DNA of 64,000 bases, taken from Agromyces albus (lineage in GTDB: Bacteria; Actinomycetota; Actinomycetes; Actinomycetales; Microbacteriaceae). Positions within the stretch are counted from its first letter, which is position 1. Every line of letters starts with the position of its first letter. The translations under genes were made by a program, and so were the position numbers. Below are positions 51,088 through 60,753 of the stretch, in pieces. The notes beneath the pieces are model-generated. The model was not told the origin of the DNA. It made no database searches and worked only from the letters and a program-made list of their open reading frames with translations. The stretch spans positions 558,001 through 622,000 of the forward strand of contig NZ_JAUSWX010000001.1 in the NCBI RefSeq assembly GCF_030815405.1. Reading direction: 5' to 3'.

Positions 51088-51534
51088 TTATGGGGCGTTG
51101 CCGGTGTCGCCGTGCCCGAGCGGCAGCCGAATCGACGAGTGCAGGTACGCGGCGGCGATCAGGCCGTAGCAGCTGAGTGCGATGACGGCCGGCCAGAGGT
51201 CACCGGTCTCGGCGAGAGCCCCTGCGCCGACGGTGACGAGCACGTACGCCTGCGTGCCCGCATTGAGCAGGAAGATCGCCGCGAGCACATAGCCCATCAG
51301 GGGGAGCGCCGTCATCCGCCACCAGACCCGCGGTGCTTCGACGGACTCATCCTCACCGCGGAACCAGCGCGTACCGGCCGCGACGACGATCACCCAGGCC
51401 AGCGAGGCCGCCACGAGTCCGCTCGGCGGCCTGAACAGTACGTTCGCGGTGAGCCCGACGAGAATCACTGACGTGACGGCCGCGGCGACGTACACGGCCT
51501 TCGCTACAGTCCTCGTGATGCGGATGCGTGGCAT
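51088..51534 (-). CDS. Four-helix membrane protein of unknown function
   Basis: The 148-aa protein has four hydrophobic segments (about 12-32, 38-58, 75-98, 108-130). ATG 51534 (GGAG seven bases upstream) begins MPRIRITRTV. No family is recognised. Confidence 0.7.
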   Translation of the reverse strand: MPRIRITRTVAKAVYVAAAVTSVILVGLTANVLFRPPSGLVAASLAWVIVVAAGTRWFRGEDESVEAPRVWWRMTALPLMGYVLAAIFLLNAGTQAYVLVTVGAGALAETGDLWPAVIALSCYGLIAAAYLHSSIRLPLGHGDTGNAP

Positions 51535-51636
51535 CGATGACTCCGTTCTCATGCGCTTCGAGAATGCCATGCGATCACGCCGGCGCGGTTCCGCTTCGGA
51601 CGCGCGTTGCGGCAAGGTGGAGTCATCGTTCGACGA

Positions 51637-52410
51637 ATGGAGAGCTCAGTGACGGCGGATGCCTCGACGACACCGATCGTGCTCGTGCACGGCTGGGCCG
51701 GCTCGGCCGAGGCGTGGGATCCGATCGTGTCTCGACTTCGGGCGAAAGCCCGTGGTCCGGTCGTGGCAGTGCGGCTTCCCGGCTCGCCCGGAGCGCCCGA
51801 CGGCGGCACCGCCACGATCCCGGGTGCGGCGTCGATGCTCGCCGAGACACTCCGCGCGCAGGTCGGTCCGGTGTTGCTCGTCGGGCATTCGATGGGGGCT
51901 CAGGTGACGCTGCTCGCGCATGCGATGGAGTCGGAGTCGGTGCTCGGCGAGGTCGTGATCGACCCGGCGTACGGCGCCTCGGACACCGATCACTCGGGGA
52001 TGGTGGAGTGGGCCTCGCTCATCGAGACGCAGGGCCATGCCGCCGTCTACGACTTCTTCGCGTCGGCGGCCCCGACCCTGCCGCCCGCCACTGGGGATCT
52101 GCTGCTGGCCGATCTCAGTGCCACCCACCCTGCCGTCATCGCGCGGTACCTGCGGTCGGAGTACCTGGACTCCGAGGCAATCGGATTCCTGGCTGCCACG
52201 CAGCGCGCCGCGGCGCTGCGGACCAAGCCGGTGCTCGCGATCCACTCCACCGAGTTGGGCGCATCGCGCGAGCGCATGCTCCCCGCGCCGCCCGGATCGC
52301 GCGTCGAGACGTGGAGCGGGCACGGACACTTCCTGCACCTCGAGGCGCCCGATCGATTCGTCGACACCGTCGACGCGTGGCACCGCTCGCTCACCACGGT
52401 GGTCGAGTAG
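51637..52410 (+). CDS. Alpha/beta hydrolase
   Basis: The 257-aa serine hydrolase has the HGWAGSAEAW oxyanion loop, the nucleophile elbow GHSMGAQ and the catalytic His in GHGHFLHLEAPDRF. It resembles the proline iminopeptidase/esterase-like group; the substrate is unknown. GTG 51649, preceded by GGAG, is an alternative start that would drop four residues. Confidence 0.88.
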   Translation: MESSVTADASTTPIVLVHGWAGSAEAWDPIVSRLRAKARGPVVAVRLPGSPGAPDGGTATIPGAASMLAETLRAQVGPVLLVGHSMGAQVTLLAHAMESESVLGEVVIDPAYGASDTDHSGMVEWASLIETQGHAAVYDFFASAAPTLPPATGDLLLADLSATHPAVIARYLRSEYLDSEAIGFLAATQRAAALRTKPVLAIHSTELGASRERMLPAPPGSRVETWSGHGHFLHLEAPDRFVDTVDAWHRSLTTVVE

Positions 52411-52473
52411 CGCCGCGCGCACCGCGACGCGTATCGAGACCACGTGCGGCGCCCTGTCGCCTATCGTGGCCTG

Positions 52474-52956
52474 ATGGACACGTGGGCGGAGTTCTCGGTG
52501 ATCATGGGTGGCGCGGCGGCCGCCCTGGTCGGGCTGCTCTTCGTCGCGGTGTCGATTCGAGCCGATTTCGTCTCTCGGTCGGGGGCGGTGCGGTCACGCC
52601 TGGCCCAGACCCTCACGATCTTTCTGGGCCTGCTGGCGTCGTCGATCCTGCTTGCCGTGCCCAACCCTGCCCGGTGGATGCTCGGCGTTGAGCTCTTCGC
52701 CGTCTCGATGCTGATGACGACCGCCCATGTGATTCTCAACCGCAGGGCCCAGAGCGGCGCTGATCGCAGACGTCTGGGACCGATTCTGGACCGTGTCAAC
52801 CCGAATATCACGACGGCTGTGCTGATCGGGCTCTGCGGGCTCGTCCTCGTGTTCGGCCTCGAAGCTGGGTTGTTCCTGCTTGCTGCGGCAGCCCTCGTCG
52901 GCTTCGTCGGCGGTGCGGTCAGCGCGTGGCTGGTCTTGGTGCTGCCGGAGGACTAG
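52474..52956 (+). CDS. Four-helix integral membrane protein
   Basis: The 160-aa protein has four hydrophobic segments with a MGGAAAALVGLLFVAVSIRADFV start typical of small unnamed actinobacterial membrane proteins. No motif suggests a function. Confidence 0.72.
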   Translation: MDTWAEFSVIMGGAAAALVGLLFVAVSIRADFVSRSGAVRSRLAQTLTIFLGLLASSILLAVPNPARWMLGVELFAVSMLMTTAHVILNRRAQSGADRRRLGPILDRVNPNITTAVLIGLCGLVLVFGLEAGLFLLAAAALVGFVGGAVSAWLVLVLPED

Positions 52957-53025
52957 GTGTTTCCCATCGCCGACGAATCCGAAGATGGGCAGCGCAGCGA
53001 CAGTGGGTGCTGGCAGCATGGTCGG

Positions 53026-53910
53026 ATGCGACGCATTGGAGCGATCTTCCAGCCCGAGTTCCCGCCCGAGCGGCTGCGGCCGGTGGTCGAAGCAGCAGAG
53101 GAGGCGGGCGTCCCCGAGCTGTGGCTCTGGGAAGACTGCTTCCAGCAGTCCGCCTTCGGCACCGTCGCCGCGGCGCTGGCATGGAGCGAGCGGTTGAAGG
53201 TGGGAATCGGCGTCGCGCCGATGCCGCTGCGCAATGTCGCCGTCACCGCCATGGAGATCGCCTCGATCGCGCGGCTGTTCCCCGACCGGCTCCTGCCCGG
53301 CGTCGGGCACGGCGTGCAGCGATGGATGGCGCAGACCGGCAGTCGAGTGGCCTCACCGCTCACCCTCATGCGCGAGTACGTTCCGGCGCTGCGTCAGCTG
53401 CTCGCCGGCGAAGAGGTCACGACGAGCGGCCGGTACGTCTCCCTCAAGGGCGTTCGACTCGATTGGCCACCCGCAGCAGTGCCGTTGGTGCACGCTGCGG
53501 GTGAAGGGCCCAAGACGCTGCGTCTCACCGGTGAGACCGCCGATGCCACCATTCTCGTCGGCGGCACTTCGGTGGCCCGCGTTGCGGAGGCCGTGTCGAT
53601 GATCGCCGACGGGCGCGCGGCCGCTGGCCGCGATGGGCGCAACGAGGTGGTGGCCTACGTGATCGCGGGCTTCGGTGGCCGCGAGGCGCGCGAACGCGTG
53701 AACGGCGAGCTCGCGCGCTCGAACGTGCTCGACGATGGACCACGCGCGGCGGTCGGCGACGCCTCCGATGTCGCCGAAGTCGCGGAGCAGTACTTCGCAG
53801 CCGGCGCCGATGCCGTCGTGCTGCAGTCGACTTCAGACGAACCCGACCTCGAGGGCTTCATGCGCCACGTCGGCGACGTCTCGCGGCAGCTGGCGCCGTC
53901 GGTGGCGTAG
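53026..53910 (+). CDS. LLM-class F420-dependent oxidoreductase
   Basis: The 294-aa luciferase-like monooxygenase-fold protein has the TIM-barrel pattern LRPVVEAAEEAGVPELWLWED, LKVGIGVAPMPLRNV and FPDRLLPGVGHGVQRWMAQ. The cofactor in actinobacteria is usually F420, sometimes FMN. ATG 53026 gives a normal N-terminus. It is followed 14 bp later by an SDR gene, likely the same operon. Confidence 0.9.
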   Translation: MRRIGAIFQPEFPPERLRPVVEAAEEAGVPELWLWEDCFQQSAFGTVAAALAWSERLKVGIGVAPMPLRNVAVTAMEIASIARLFPDRLLPGVGHGVQRWMAQTGSRVASPLTLMREYVPALRQLLAGEEVTTSGRYVSLKGVRLDWPPAAVPLVHAAGEGPKTLRLTGETADATILVGGTSVARVAEAVSMIADGRAAAGRDGRNEVVAYVIAGFGGREARERVNGELARSNVLDDGPRAAVGDASDVAEVAEQYFAAGADAVVLQSTSDEPDLEGFMRHVGDVSRQLAPSVA

Positions 53911-53924
53911 ACGAGGAGGCAGAG

Positions 53925-54662
53925 ATGGCGGTCTCGTATGTCGTCACGGGCGGACTCGGGGGAGTGGGCCGCGCGATCGTCGATCGCCTCGCCGAGACCG
54001 GGCACGTCGTGATCATCGACACCGGCACGGCGACGCACCTCCCCGATCGCGTGCAGCTCGTGTCAGGAAGCGCGGCTGATCCCGATGTCGCTGCCGAGGC
54101 CGCTCGCCGAGCGGAAGACGCGGGCGAACTCGTCGGATGGGTCAACAACGCCGCGATCTTCCGCGACGCCGGTCTGCTGAACACCGACGCCCGCGACATC
54201 CTCGAACTCATCACCGCCAATCTCGCGATGGCGGTCACCGGATGCCACGCCGCCGTTCGTCATTTCGCCGAGCATGGCCGTAACGGGGCGATCGTGAACG
54301 TCTCGTCGCATCAAGCGCAGCGGCCGGTGCGCGGAGCGCTGCCCTACGCCACCGCGAAGGCCGCGATCGAGGGACTCTCGAGGGCCGTCGCCGTCGACCA
54401 CGGTCCGGCCGGCATCCGCGCCAATGTCGTCGCGCTCGGCTCGATCGCCACCGAGCGCTACGAGGCACTCCGCGCGGCACACCCCGAGGTCGACGGCCAG
54501 ATGGCGTCGCTGCATCCGATCGGACGCGTGGGCAGCGTGCGTGAGGTCGCCGACGTGGTCGCGTTCCTGCTCTCCACCGCCGCCGGATTCGTGAACGGCG
54601 CCGTCATCCCGGTCGACGGCGGACGCTCGGTGCTCGGTCCCGACCCCGAGGCGATTTTCTGA
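53925..54662 (+). CDS. Short-chain dehydrogenase/reductase
   Basis: The 245-aa classical SDR has TGGLGGVG, the NNAA variant, the catalytic Ser in VNVSSHQA and YATAK, and the C-terminal INPVDGG-like VIPVDGG. Likely NAD(P)-dependent reduction of a small ketone or sugar derivative, substrate unknown. It follows the LLM gene closely. Confidence 0.92.
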   Translation: MAVSYVVTGGLGGVGRAIVDRLAETGHVVIIDTGTATHLPDRVQLVSGSAADPDVAAEAARRAEDAGELVGWVNNAAIFRDAGLLNTDARDILELITANLAMAVTGCHAAVRHFAEHGRNGAIVNVSSHQAQRPVRGALPYATAKAAIEGLSRAVAVDHGPAGIRANVVALGSIATERYEALRAAHPEVDGQMASLHPIGRVGSVREVADVVAFLLSTAAGFVNGAVIPVDGGRSVLGPDPEAIF

Positions 54663-54724
54663 CTGTATGCACCCCGGCGAATATTCCTGACGGAGAGTCG
54701 GTGTTGCGCCTTAGGCTGGCGATC

Positions 54725-55093
54725 ATGGCCGTCATCTTTCCCGCCATCGTGCTCGCCGCCATGGTGTTCGCGCTCGTCGACATCATCATGCGAGACGACG
54801 GGCAGGTGAAACATTTGCCGAAGTTCGGCTGGGTGATCCTCGTCGTCCTGCTCCCACTCATCGGCACACTGCTGTGGTTCACCATCGGGCGGGAGTACTC
54901 CGGCGCATCTCCGTTCGAGGCCTTCGGCTCCGTTCGCCAATCACGTGCCGAGACGCGTATCCCGCTGCCGAGCACCGACACCAGCTCGACCGAGCAGCAG
55001 CTCGCCGACCTCGATCGTGAGATCGAGTACTACCGTCGGCGTGCCGAGCTCGAGCGACTCAAGCGCGAAGCCGACGGCGAACCGACCGCCTGA
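54725..55093 (+). CDS. PLDc_N-domain membrane protein
   Basis: The 122-aa protein has two hydrophobic segments and the PLDc_N signature (FPAIVLAAMVFALVDIIM, LPKFGWVILVVLLPLIGTLLWFTIGR). An amphipathic C-terminal coiled coil (EQQLADLDREIEYYRRRAELERLKRE) follows. Function unknown. An in-frame TTG at 54701 is a weaker start. Confidence 0.82.
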   Translation: MAVIFPAIVLAAMVFALVDIIMRDDGQVKHLPKFGWVILVVLLPLIGTLLWFTIGREYSGASPFEAFGSVRQSRAETRIPLPSTDTSSTEQQLADLDREIEYYRRRAELERLKREADGEPTA

Positions 55094-55108
55094 TCGACGG
55101 GCCCCGAC

Positions 55109-55396
55109 TCAGGCGCGCACGGTGAGGCGCACGTCGACCACGTCTCCCACGTCGAGTGATTCGGCCTTCCGAACCCACGTCTTCACCGGAACGATGTACC
55201 CGCCGTTCTTCGGCCATAGCGAGGTCTGCCATGCGCTGTCTCCGATGCGCGCCGCGACGGGAACCACTCCCCACCCGTAGGTGACCATCGCGGAGATCGA
55301 CTCGAGCAGCTCCGACTCCTCGTCGGGCACGGTGACGAAGTGCCAGGGCGCCGGACCTCTCCAGAACCACAGCTCGCCGCTGAACGCCAGTTCCAT
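55109..55396 (-). CDS. DUF1905-domain protein
   Basis: The 95-aa protein matches DUF1905: FSGELWFWRGPAPWHFVTVP, VVPVAARIGDSAWQTSLWP and GGYIVPVKTWVRKAESLDVGDVVDV. Function unknown; a small beta-barrel is likely. ATG 55396 gives the domain-sized product. Confidence 0.83.
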   Translation of the reverse strand: MELAFSGELWFWRGPAPWHFVTVPDEESELLESISAMVTYGWGVVPVAARIGDSAWQTSLWPKNGGYIVPVKTWVRKAESLDVGDVVDVRLTVRA

Positions 55397-55521
55397 CCGC
55401 TCAGGATACGGCGGCGGCCCCGCGCCGTCACGCCGATGCGCGTCAGCGACAGAGACCGCCACCGTGTGCTCGACGACGGCCCCCGGAGTGAACACCCGGA
55501 GGCCGTCGAAGTGTGCTCGAA

Positions 55522-56829
55522 CTACTCGTTCAGGGTGGCGAGCTCGGTCGCCGGGTCGGCACCGTCGGCGATGTTCTGCAGCACGATTCCCAAGTCGTTC
55601 TCCAGCGAGTCACGACCGGGCGCGAGCAGCTTGCGGGCATACTCGCTCGCCTGCAGTGACTCGGTCGTCAGGTCGACGCTCTGCTTCGCGAGCTCGCTCT
55701 CGCCGTCGCCGAGCTCGACCGTGACGCCTTCGGCCACAGGGAACCCCTGCAGCGTGTTCACCCACAGCTGCTGGCCGGCGCCGACAGCGAGGAACTCCAC
55801 GAACTTGGCTGCCGCCTCCTGCTTCTCGGGGCTCGAGTCGGCGCTGATCGCGAGCGCGAAGTCGACTCCGGATGTCACGCCGGCGTCCTGTTCGCCGACC
55901 GTGGGGAACACCGCAAAACCGATCTCATCAGCTTCGACCGCGCTGCCCGGCACTTCGGGACTCGTCGACAGGGCGGCTCCGACGTGCCACGAGCCGGTCG
56001 GGAAGAATACGCTCTTACGGGCCAGGAAGTAGTCGTCTCGCGCATTCGGGTACGTTGCGACGGTGGTCGCGGCGTCTTGGAAGACGCCGTCGGTGAAGAG
56101 CGATTGCCACCGCTCTGCTGCCGCGACGAGACTCGCCGAGTCCCATGGGATCTCACCGCCGGCGGCCCGATAGATGTCGCCGCCCTCGCCGAACTGGTTG
56201 CTCAGCCAGACGAAGAAGTCCGCGTCGTGCCAGGTGTCGGCTGCACCCATGGCGAAGGGCGAGTAGCCCGCCGCGCTAGCTGCCTTGCTCACCGCGACGA
56301 GCTCGTCGTAGTTCGTGGGCAGCGCGAGCCCGAGCTCATCCAGCAGGGTCTTGTTGTAGAGGTAGTACTCCATGCCACCGAGCAGGATGGGCACGGCGGC
56401 GACCACGTCGTCGGAGTTGGTGGTCTGTTCGAGCGCAGCACCGTTCACCTTGTCGATCCAGTCGCTCGCGTATTCGTCGGTATCGAGCGCGAACTCGGAG
56501 TAGTCGTCGAATGAGGCACCGACCTGAATGCCGTAGAGGTCGGGCACCTCGCCGGCCAGGATGGCGTTGTCGAGGTTGGTGCGGTAGGCGTCGTAATCCT
56601 CATCCCGGTCGAACTTGATGCTGATTCCGGGGTTCTCCGCTTCGAACGCGGCGATGATGTCGGGCCACTGGTCCTGTGTGGGCAGCCACGTCTGGAACGT
56701 CAGTTCGACGGTGCCGTCCGAGCTCTCGGGCTCGGCGGCGCAGCCGGTCAGCACGAGGCCTCCGGCGACCGCGAGGGTGACGCCGGCGAGCAGCGTCCTT
56801 GCATGCTTTGTTGTCGTGAACACAGTCAT
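55522..56829 (-). CDS. Sugar ABC transporter substrate-binding lipoprotein (family 1)
   Basis: The 435-aa extracellular solute-binding protein has a lipobox (LTGC, Cys about 30) and the type I periplasmic-binding pattern (VELTFQTWLPTQDQWPDIIAAFEAENPGI, ILAGEVPDLY, LPTNYDEL, FFPTGSWHV). It captures an oligosaccharide for the permeases of the same operon. ATG 56829 overlaps the GH43 stop (ATGA), which supports this start. It is the last gene of the minus-strand operon controlled by the operators at 60609/60654. Confidence 0.93.
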   Translation of the reverse strand: MTVFTTTKHARTLLAGVTLAVAGGLVLTGCAAEPESSDGTVELTFQTWLPTQDQWPDIIAAFEAENPGISIKFDRDEDYDAYRTNLDNAILAGEVPDLYGIQVGASFDDYSEFALDTDEYASDWIDKVNGAALEQTTNSDDVVAAVPILLGGMEYYLYNKTLLDELGLALPTNYDELVAVSKAASAAGYSPFAMGAADTWHDADFFVWLSNQFGEGGDIYRAAGGEIPWDSASLVAAAERWQSLFTDGVFQDAATTVATYPNARDDYFLARKSVFFPTGSWHVGAALSTSPEVPGSAVEADEIGFAVFPTVGEQDAGVTSGVDFALAISADSSPEKQEAAAKFVEFLAVGAGQQLWVNTLQGFPVAEGVTVELGDGESELAKQSVDLTTESLQASEYARKLLAPGRDSLENDLGIVLQNIADGADPATELATLNE

Positions 56830-58844
56830 CCTTCTTCTCTTTGGGGGGTCGGGTTGAATGAGGTCGCCTCGTAGGCTCGCAGGCGCGAGGCGAGGAGGGT
56901 CATCCGCTGGGAGGATCTGGTCGTACGCATCGGTACGACCAGACCCCGGCCCGCGGCGTGCACCGCGACCTGGTCGGCCATCACCGTCGTACGCACGCTG
57001 AAGCGCCGCTCGGCGAGCGGCGCGTGCATGAGCTGATCGGGCTCGCCATCGCGCACACGGATGACGCGGAGTCCTGACGCATCCACCTCGACGAGCAGGT
57101 GGTTTCGCTCGTCGAGCCATGCGGGGCTGAACCGGATCCGGCCGCGAGCGCTGCTCATCAGTTCGAAGTCGTGAGTGGTGACCGTACCTGCACGGTCGTC
57201 GAGGGCGACGAGTTCGAGTTCTCCGCCGAGCGCGGGAAGACCGTCGAGCGTCACGTCGACCTGGCGGCTGGCGGCGTAGATCCGTGGCAGCAGCGCAAGG
57301 CTCTCGCCCCACAGCTCGAGGTGGTGCGTGAGGCTGAAACCTGAGAAGCGCGCGGCCGTCTGATGGGCGGTGAGCCCGAACGAGGCAGGGCCTTCGGGTG
57401 CGCGGAAGGTGAGCACGTCGATACCGTCGAGCTGCACCGTTACGCGGTCGAAGAGCCGCTGCACGCCGACCAGGTGGAACTTGGTGAGGTCGAAGCGGGG
57501 AAGCGACGCACTGGCAAGCGGCACTCCGACGTTGCCGCGCACGTGCCTGGCGGTGATGCTCGCCAGACCGGCGTCGAGGAGCACTTCGACGAACTCGTTC
57601 CGGTCGAGGTAGATGGGGACGATGCCCACGCGTGCGCCGGCGTGGTCGAGAACGGCCGCGAGGTCCACTTCCGCCCGGTATGACTCGAATCGCAAGGCGG
57701 TCACGGCGAGGGAACGTGGCTGATCGGCGGAGGTGGTCGTGGCGCGATCGCCGCTCGCCCACGTGCCGTCGAGCATGACCCAGTCATCGCCGAGTCGTGC
57801 GTCGTCGAAGGCGTCGCGCAGATCGGGAAGGGCGGGCGCATCCTGAGGTTCGGATGAGGGGGCGTTGGTGTCGAGAGTGTCGCCGTCGATGAAGAGCGGG
57901 TCGATACGCAGGAGTCGCTGCTCCACGCCAGGGATGAGCTCCTCGTCGGCCTCCCGGCCGTGGTACATGATCCACGGGTCGATCAGGTTCGGAGCGACGA
58001 TGATCGAGTTGTGTCCGGTGCCCTCGACGCGATCGTTGCGCCGGATCAGAGCGTGGTAGTCGTGGTCGCTCGGGTACTTCGACCACACGAGATCGTGAAT
58101 CGAGGCATCCGCGGTGGCACGTCCGTAACCGACGAAGTAGTTCTCGCGCACGTACGCGTTGCCCGAGTACGTGAGGTACGCGCGGTCTCGGTGGCGCAGG
58201 TATGTGGCGCCCTCAACCGTGTGCCAGTCCCGCCCGTCACCGAATCGGTCTACCGCATACACCTCCTCGGGCAGCGTCGGCAGGATCACCGGCCTCGGCT
58301 CTCCGGCGAGCGTCACCGCGTCGACCATCCGATCGACGAGGATCGACGTCCCGGCATCGCCGGAATTGAGGCCCGTGACGTCGTTCGTCGAGTAGAACAT
58401 GTGGAGCTGACCGTCGATGTCGCGAACCACCTGGGGATCGATCGCGAACTTGTCGAAGAACGTCGCGACGTACTGGTAAGGGCCCAGCGGATCATCGCTG
58501 ACCGCGACCATGAGCCGCTCGTCGTGCGGGTCCTCCGAGTCCTCTGGCACGCTCGAGACGTAGAGATGGAAGGTCCCGTCGTCGTAGAAGACGCACGGTG
58601 CCCAGAAGTTGCGACGTCCCGGCAGTTGGAGCGCGTGGCCGTGGTGCTCCCACGTCACGAGGTCATCGCTGCGGCTCACGTTCACACCGTGCTCGTCCGT
58701 GGAGTAGCAGTAGTAGCGCCCGCGGTGCTTGAAACCGAATGGGTCGGGATTGGTACGACGGATGCCGTCGGCGTAGCTGAGTGGGTTCCGGTAGGAGCGC
58801 GCGTCGAGCCGGGGAAGCTCGTACTGGCGCATGGGAAGGGTCAT
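56826..58844 (-). CDS. Intracellular glycoside hydrolase family 43
   Basis: The 672-aa protein has a GH43 five-blade propeller in its N-terminal half: TNPDPFG (general base Asp), FAIDPQVV (pKa-modulating Asp) and the acid Glu in VEGATYL. A C-terminal beta-sandwich half (about 350-660) follows. No signal peptide, so it acts on imported substrate, probably arabino- or xylo-oligosaccharides. It starts 7 bp after the MalG-type permease stop and ends overlapping the binding-protein gene. Confidence 0.92.
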   Translation of the reverse strand: MTLPMRQYELPRLDARSYRNPLSYADGIRRTNPDPFGFKHRGRYYCYSTDEHGVNVSRSDDLVTWEHHGHALQLPGRRNFWAPCVFYDDGTFHLYVSSVPEDSEDPHDERLMVAVSDDPLGPYQYVATFFDKFAIDPQVVRDIDGQLHMFYSTNDVTGLNSGDAGTSILVDRMVDAVTLAGEPRPVILPTLPEEVYAVDRFGDGRDWHTVEGATYLRHRDRAYLTYSGNAYVRENYFVGYGRATADASIHDLVWSKYPSDHDYHALIRRNDRVEGTGHNSIIVAPNLIDPWIMYHGREADEELIPGVEQRLLRIDPLFIDGDTLDTNAPSSEPQDAPALPDLRDAFDDARLGDDWVMLDGTWASGDRATTTSADQPRSLAVTALRFESYRAEVDLAAVLDHAGARVGIVPIYLDRNEFVEVLLDAGLASITARHVRGNVGVPLASASLPRFDLTKFHLVGVQRLFDRVTVQLDGIDVLTFRAPEGPASFGLTAHQTAARFSGFSLTHHLELWGESLALLPRIYAASRQVDVTLDGLPALGGELELVALDDRAGTVTTHDFELMSSARGRIRFSPAWLDERNHLLVEVDASGLRVIRVRDGEPDQLMHAPLAERRFSVRTTVMADQVAVHAAGRGLVVPMRTTRSSQRMTLLASRLRAYEATSFNPTPQREEG

Positions 58845-58851
58845 CGTCGCC

Positions 58852-59655
58852 TCAACTCTTGACGGCGCCGGCGGTGACGCCGGCCTGCAGGAACCGCTGG
58901 CTCGCCAGGTAGACGAGGATCGACGGCACGGTCATGAGGATGAGGCCTGCGTAGAGCTGGGAGATCTGCTCTTGGCTCATCCGGTCGAATTCGAGCAGCG
59001 AGATCGCCTGGGTGACGGGGAACCGCTCCGGGCTGCTGAGCAGCAGGGTCGGAAGCAGGTACTCGTTCCATGAATAGACGAACGAGAGCACGCCGATGTT
59101 CGCGAGGCTCGAGCCGCTGAGCGGCATCAGGATCCTCCAGAAGGTCCCGAACGAGTTCGACCCGTCGAGTTTGGCCGCTTCGAGCAACTCGTCGGGGAGC
59201 GAATCGAAGTGGTTCTTCATGATCATGAGCATGATCATCACGTTGAACGCGACGAGCGGGACGATGACCCCGGAGTAGCTGTCGCGCAGTCCGAGGTTGT
59301 TGACAGTGAAGAACAGAGGCGTGACGACTGACGCCACCGGTACCGCGAGGCACGCGAGCAGCACGTAGTAGATCGCCGTACGGCCCGGGAACTGCAGCTT
59401 CGAGAACGCGTACCCGCCGAGCGAGGCGATGAGCACGATCACGATCGCAGATGCTCCCGCCATCAGGAAGCTGTTGCCGACCGCCCCCCAATAGCTGAAC
59501 GTCGGATGGGTGAGCACCACGGCGTAGTTCTCCCAGCCCCCGACGCTCACCGACTTGTAGACCGCGAGGCCGATCGGATACAGCCAGATCGCTGCAAGGC
59601 AGGTCAGCGTCGTGTACATCGCAATGCGCGGTCCCACGCGTTTCGTCCCATTCAT
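58852..59655 (-). CDS. Carbohydrate ABC transporter permease, MalG type
   Basis: The 267-aa permease has six hydrophobic segments and the EAA loop LLEAAKLDGSNSFGTFWRILMPLS. It pairs with the MalF-type permease whose stop it overlaps (ATGA). No ATPase gene is in this operon, so a shared MsiK-type ATPase elsewhere probably energises it (common in actinobacteria). Confidence 0.93.
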   Translation of the reverse strand: MNGTKRVGPRIAMYTTLTCLAAIWLYPIGLAVYKSVSVGGWENYAVVLTHPTFSYWGAVGNSFLMAGASAIVIVLIASLGGYAFSKLQFPGRTAIYYVLLACLAVPVASVVTPLFFTVNNLGLRDSYSGVIVPLVAFNVMIMLMIMKNHFDSLPDELLEAAKLDGSNSFGTFWRILMPLSGSSLANIGVLSFVYSWNEYLLPTLLLSSPERFPVTQAISLLEFDRMSQEQISQLYAGLILMTVPSILVYLASQRFLQAGVTAGAVKS

Positions 59656-60530
59656 CGGATGCTCCGTTCACGGTTCGATGCCCGGATCTGGAGCATCGCC
59701 AGGGCGAACGCGAGCACGAGGATCACGACGCCGATCGCGGAGGCATAGCCGGCCTCGCGGTCGGCGCGTGACTGGACGAGGAAGGTGTTCAGGAACTGCG
59801 TCGAGACACCGGGCCCGCCGCCGGTGGTGAGCCAGACGATGTCGAACGTCTTGAGTGATCCGACGATGCCGAGAATCACCAGCACGCTGGTGGTGCCTCG
59901 CAGCGAGGGGATCGTGATGCTGACGAGGCGGCGCCACCAGCCCGCCCCGTCGATCATCGCGGCCTCGTAGAGCTCGTCGGGAATGGACATCAGGCCGGCG
60001 TAATAGGTCATCATCGAGAACCCCATCCACTGGAAGACGTTGATGAGGATGATCGACCAGATGCCGAGGTCCTTGCCGAGCCATTGGATCACCGTGTCGG
60101 GGCCGATCAGTCCCAGCGCGCGAAGCGATTCGTTGAGCGTTCCGTAGTTCGCCTCGAGCATGTACTTGAACACCGTGGCGATGATTGCGGGCGCCATCGC
60201 GATGGGTAGGAAGAAGATCGCCTTGTAGACATTGCTGCCGGGAAGACGTTCCTTCGCCATGACGGCGATCAGCAGACCGAGGACGGCCTGGATGACGATG
60301 GTCGCGACCATGAACACCAGGTTGTTGCGCAGTGCGATCCAGAAGGTCGGGTCCTCGATGAGAGCGGCGTAGTTGGCGACACCGACGAAGTCCATCCGGG
60401 TCAGGCCGTTCCAATCGGTCAGGCTCGCGTAGGCAGAGAAACCGATGCAGTAGTAGATGAGCGCGCCGGCCAGGACCACGATCGGGAGGATGTAGAAATA
60501 CGGGCTACCCCGTCGCAATATCGAGTTCAA
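59652..60530 (-). CDS. Carbohydrate ABC transporter permease, MalF type
   Basis: The 292-aa permease has six hydrophobic segments and the EAA loop LYEAAMIDGAGWWRRLVSITIPSL. The open frame extends far upstream, but the family start corresponds to LNSILRRGSPYFYI; TTG 60530 with AGAGAGG upstream fits. The long upstream frame would cross the promoter and both LacI operators. Confidence 0.88.
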   Translation of the reverse strand: MNSILRRGSPYFYILPIVVLAGALIYYCIGFSAYASLTDWNGLTRMDFVGVANYAALIEDPTFWIALRNNLVFMVATIVIQAVLGLLIAVMAKERLPGSNVYKAIFFLPIAMAPAIIATVFKYMLEANYGTLNESLRALGLIGPDTVIQWLGKDLGIWSIILINVFQWMGFSMMTYYAGLMSIPDELYEAAMIDGAGWWRRLVSITIPSLRGTTSVLVILGIVGSLKTFDIVWLTTGGGPGVSTQFLNTFLVQSRADREAGYASAIGVVILVLAFALAMLQIRASNRERSIR

Positions 60531-60608
60531 CCCGGCCTCTCTCTTCCCAGTGCCCCGCCAGGGTGATGTCAACGCTGGCGGACTCGGGAGGGAGCCGCAG
60601 GGGGATCG

Positions 60609-60620
60609 TTCAACGTTGAA
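60609..60620. promoter_or_regulatory. LacI operator O1, TTCAACGTTGAA
   Basis: Perfect 12-bp palindrome with central CG, the LacI/GalR-type site, on the permease side of the divergent promoter. Confidence 0.88.
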
Positions 60621-60653
60621 TGACGGATGATCGAGCAAGATGCTATCCCATAG

Positions 60654-60665
60654 TTCAACGTTGAA
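60654..60665. promoter_or_regulatory. LacI operator O2, TTCAACGTTGAA
   Basis: Identical site 45 bp from O1, extended to the 14-bp palindrome GTTCAACGTTGAAC. It lies 89 bp upstream of the lacI-type start, so the two sites can serve both divergent promoters or hold a loop. Confidence 0.88.
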
Positions 60666-60753
60666 CAAGATGCCTCGAAACGCTATGCTGCGAAAGCCCC
60701 ACGGGTCGGACTTCTGCTCGGAATGTGGACTTTCGGCGACAAGAGGAGCTCGA

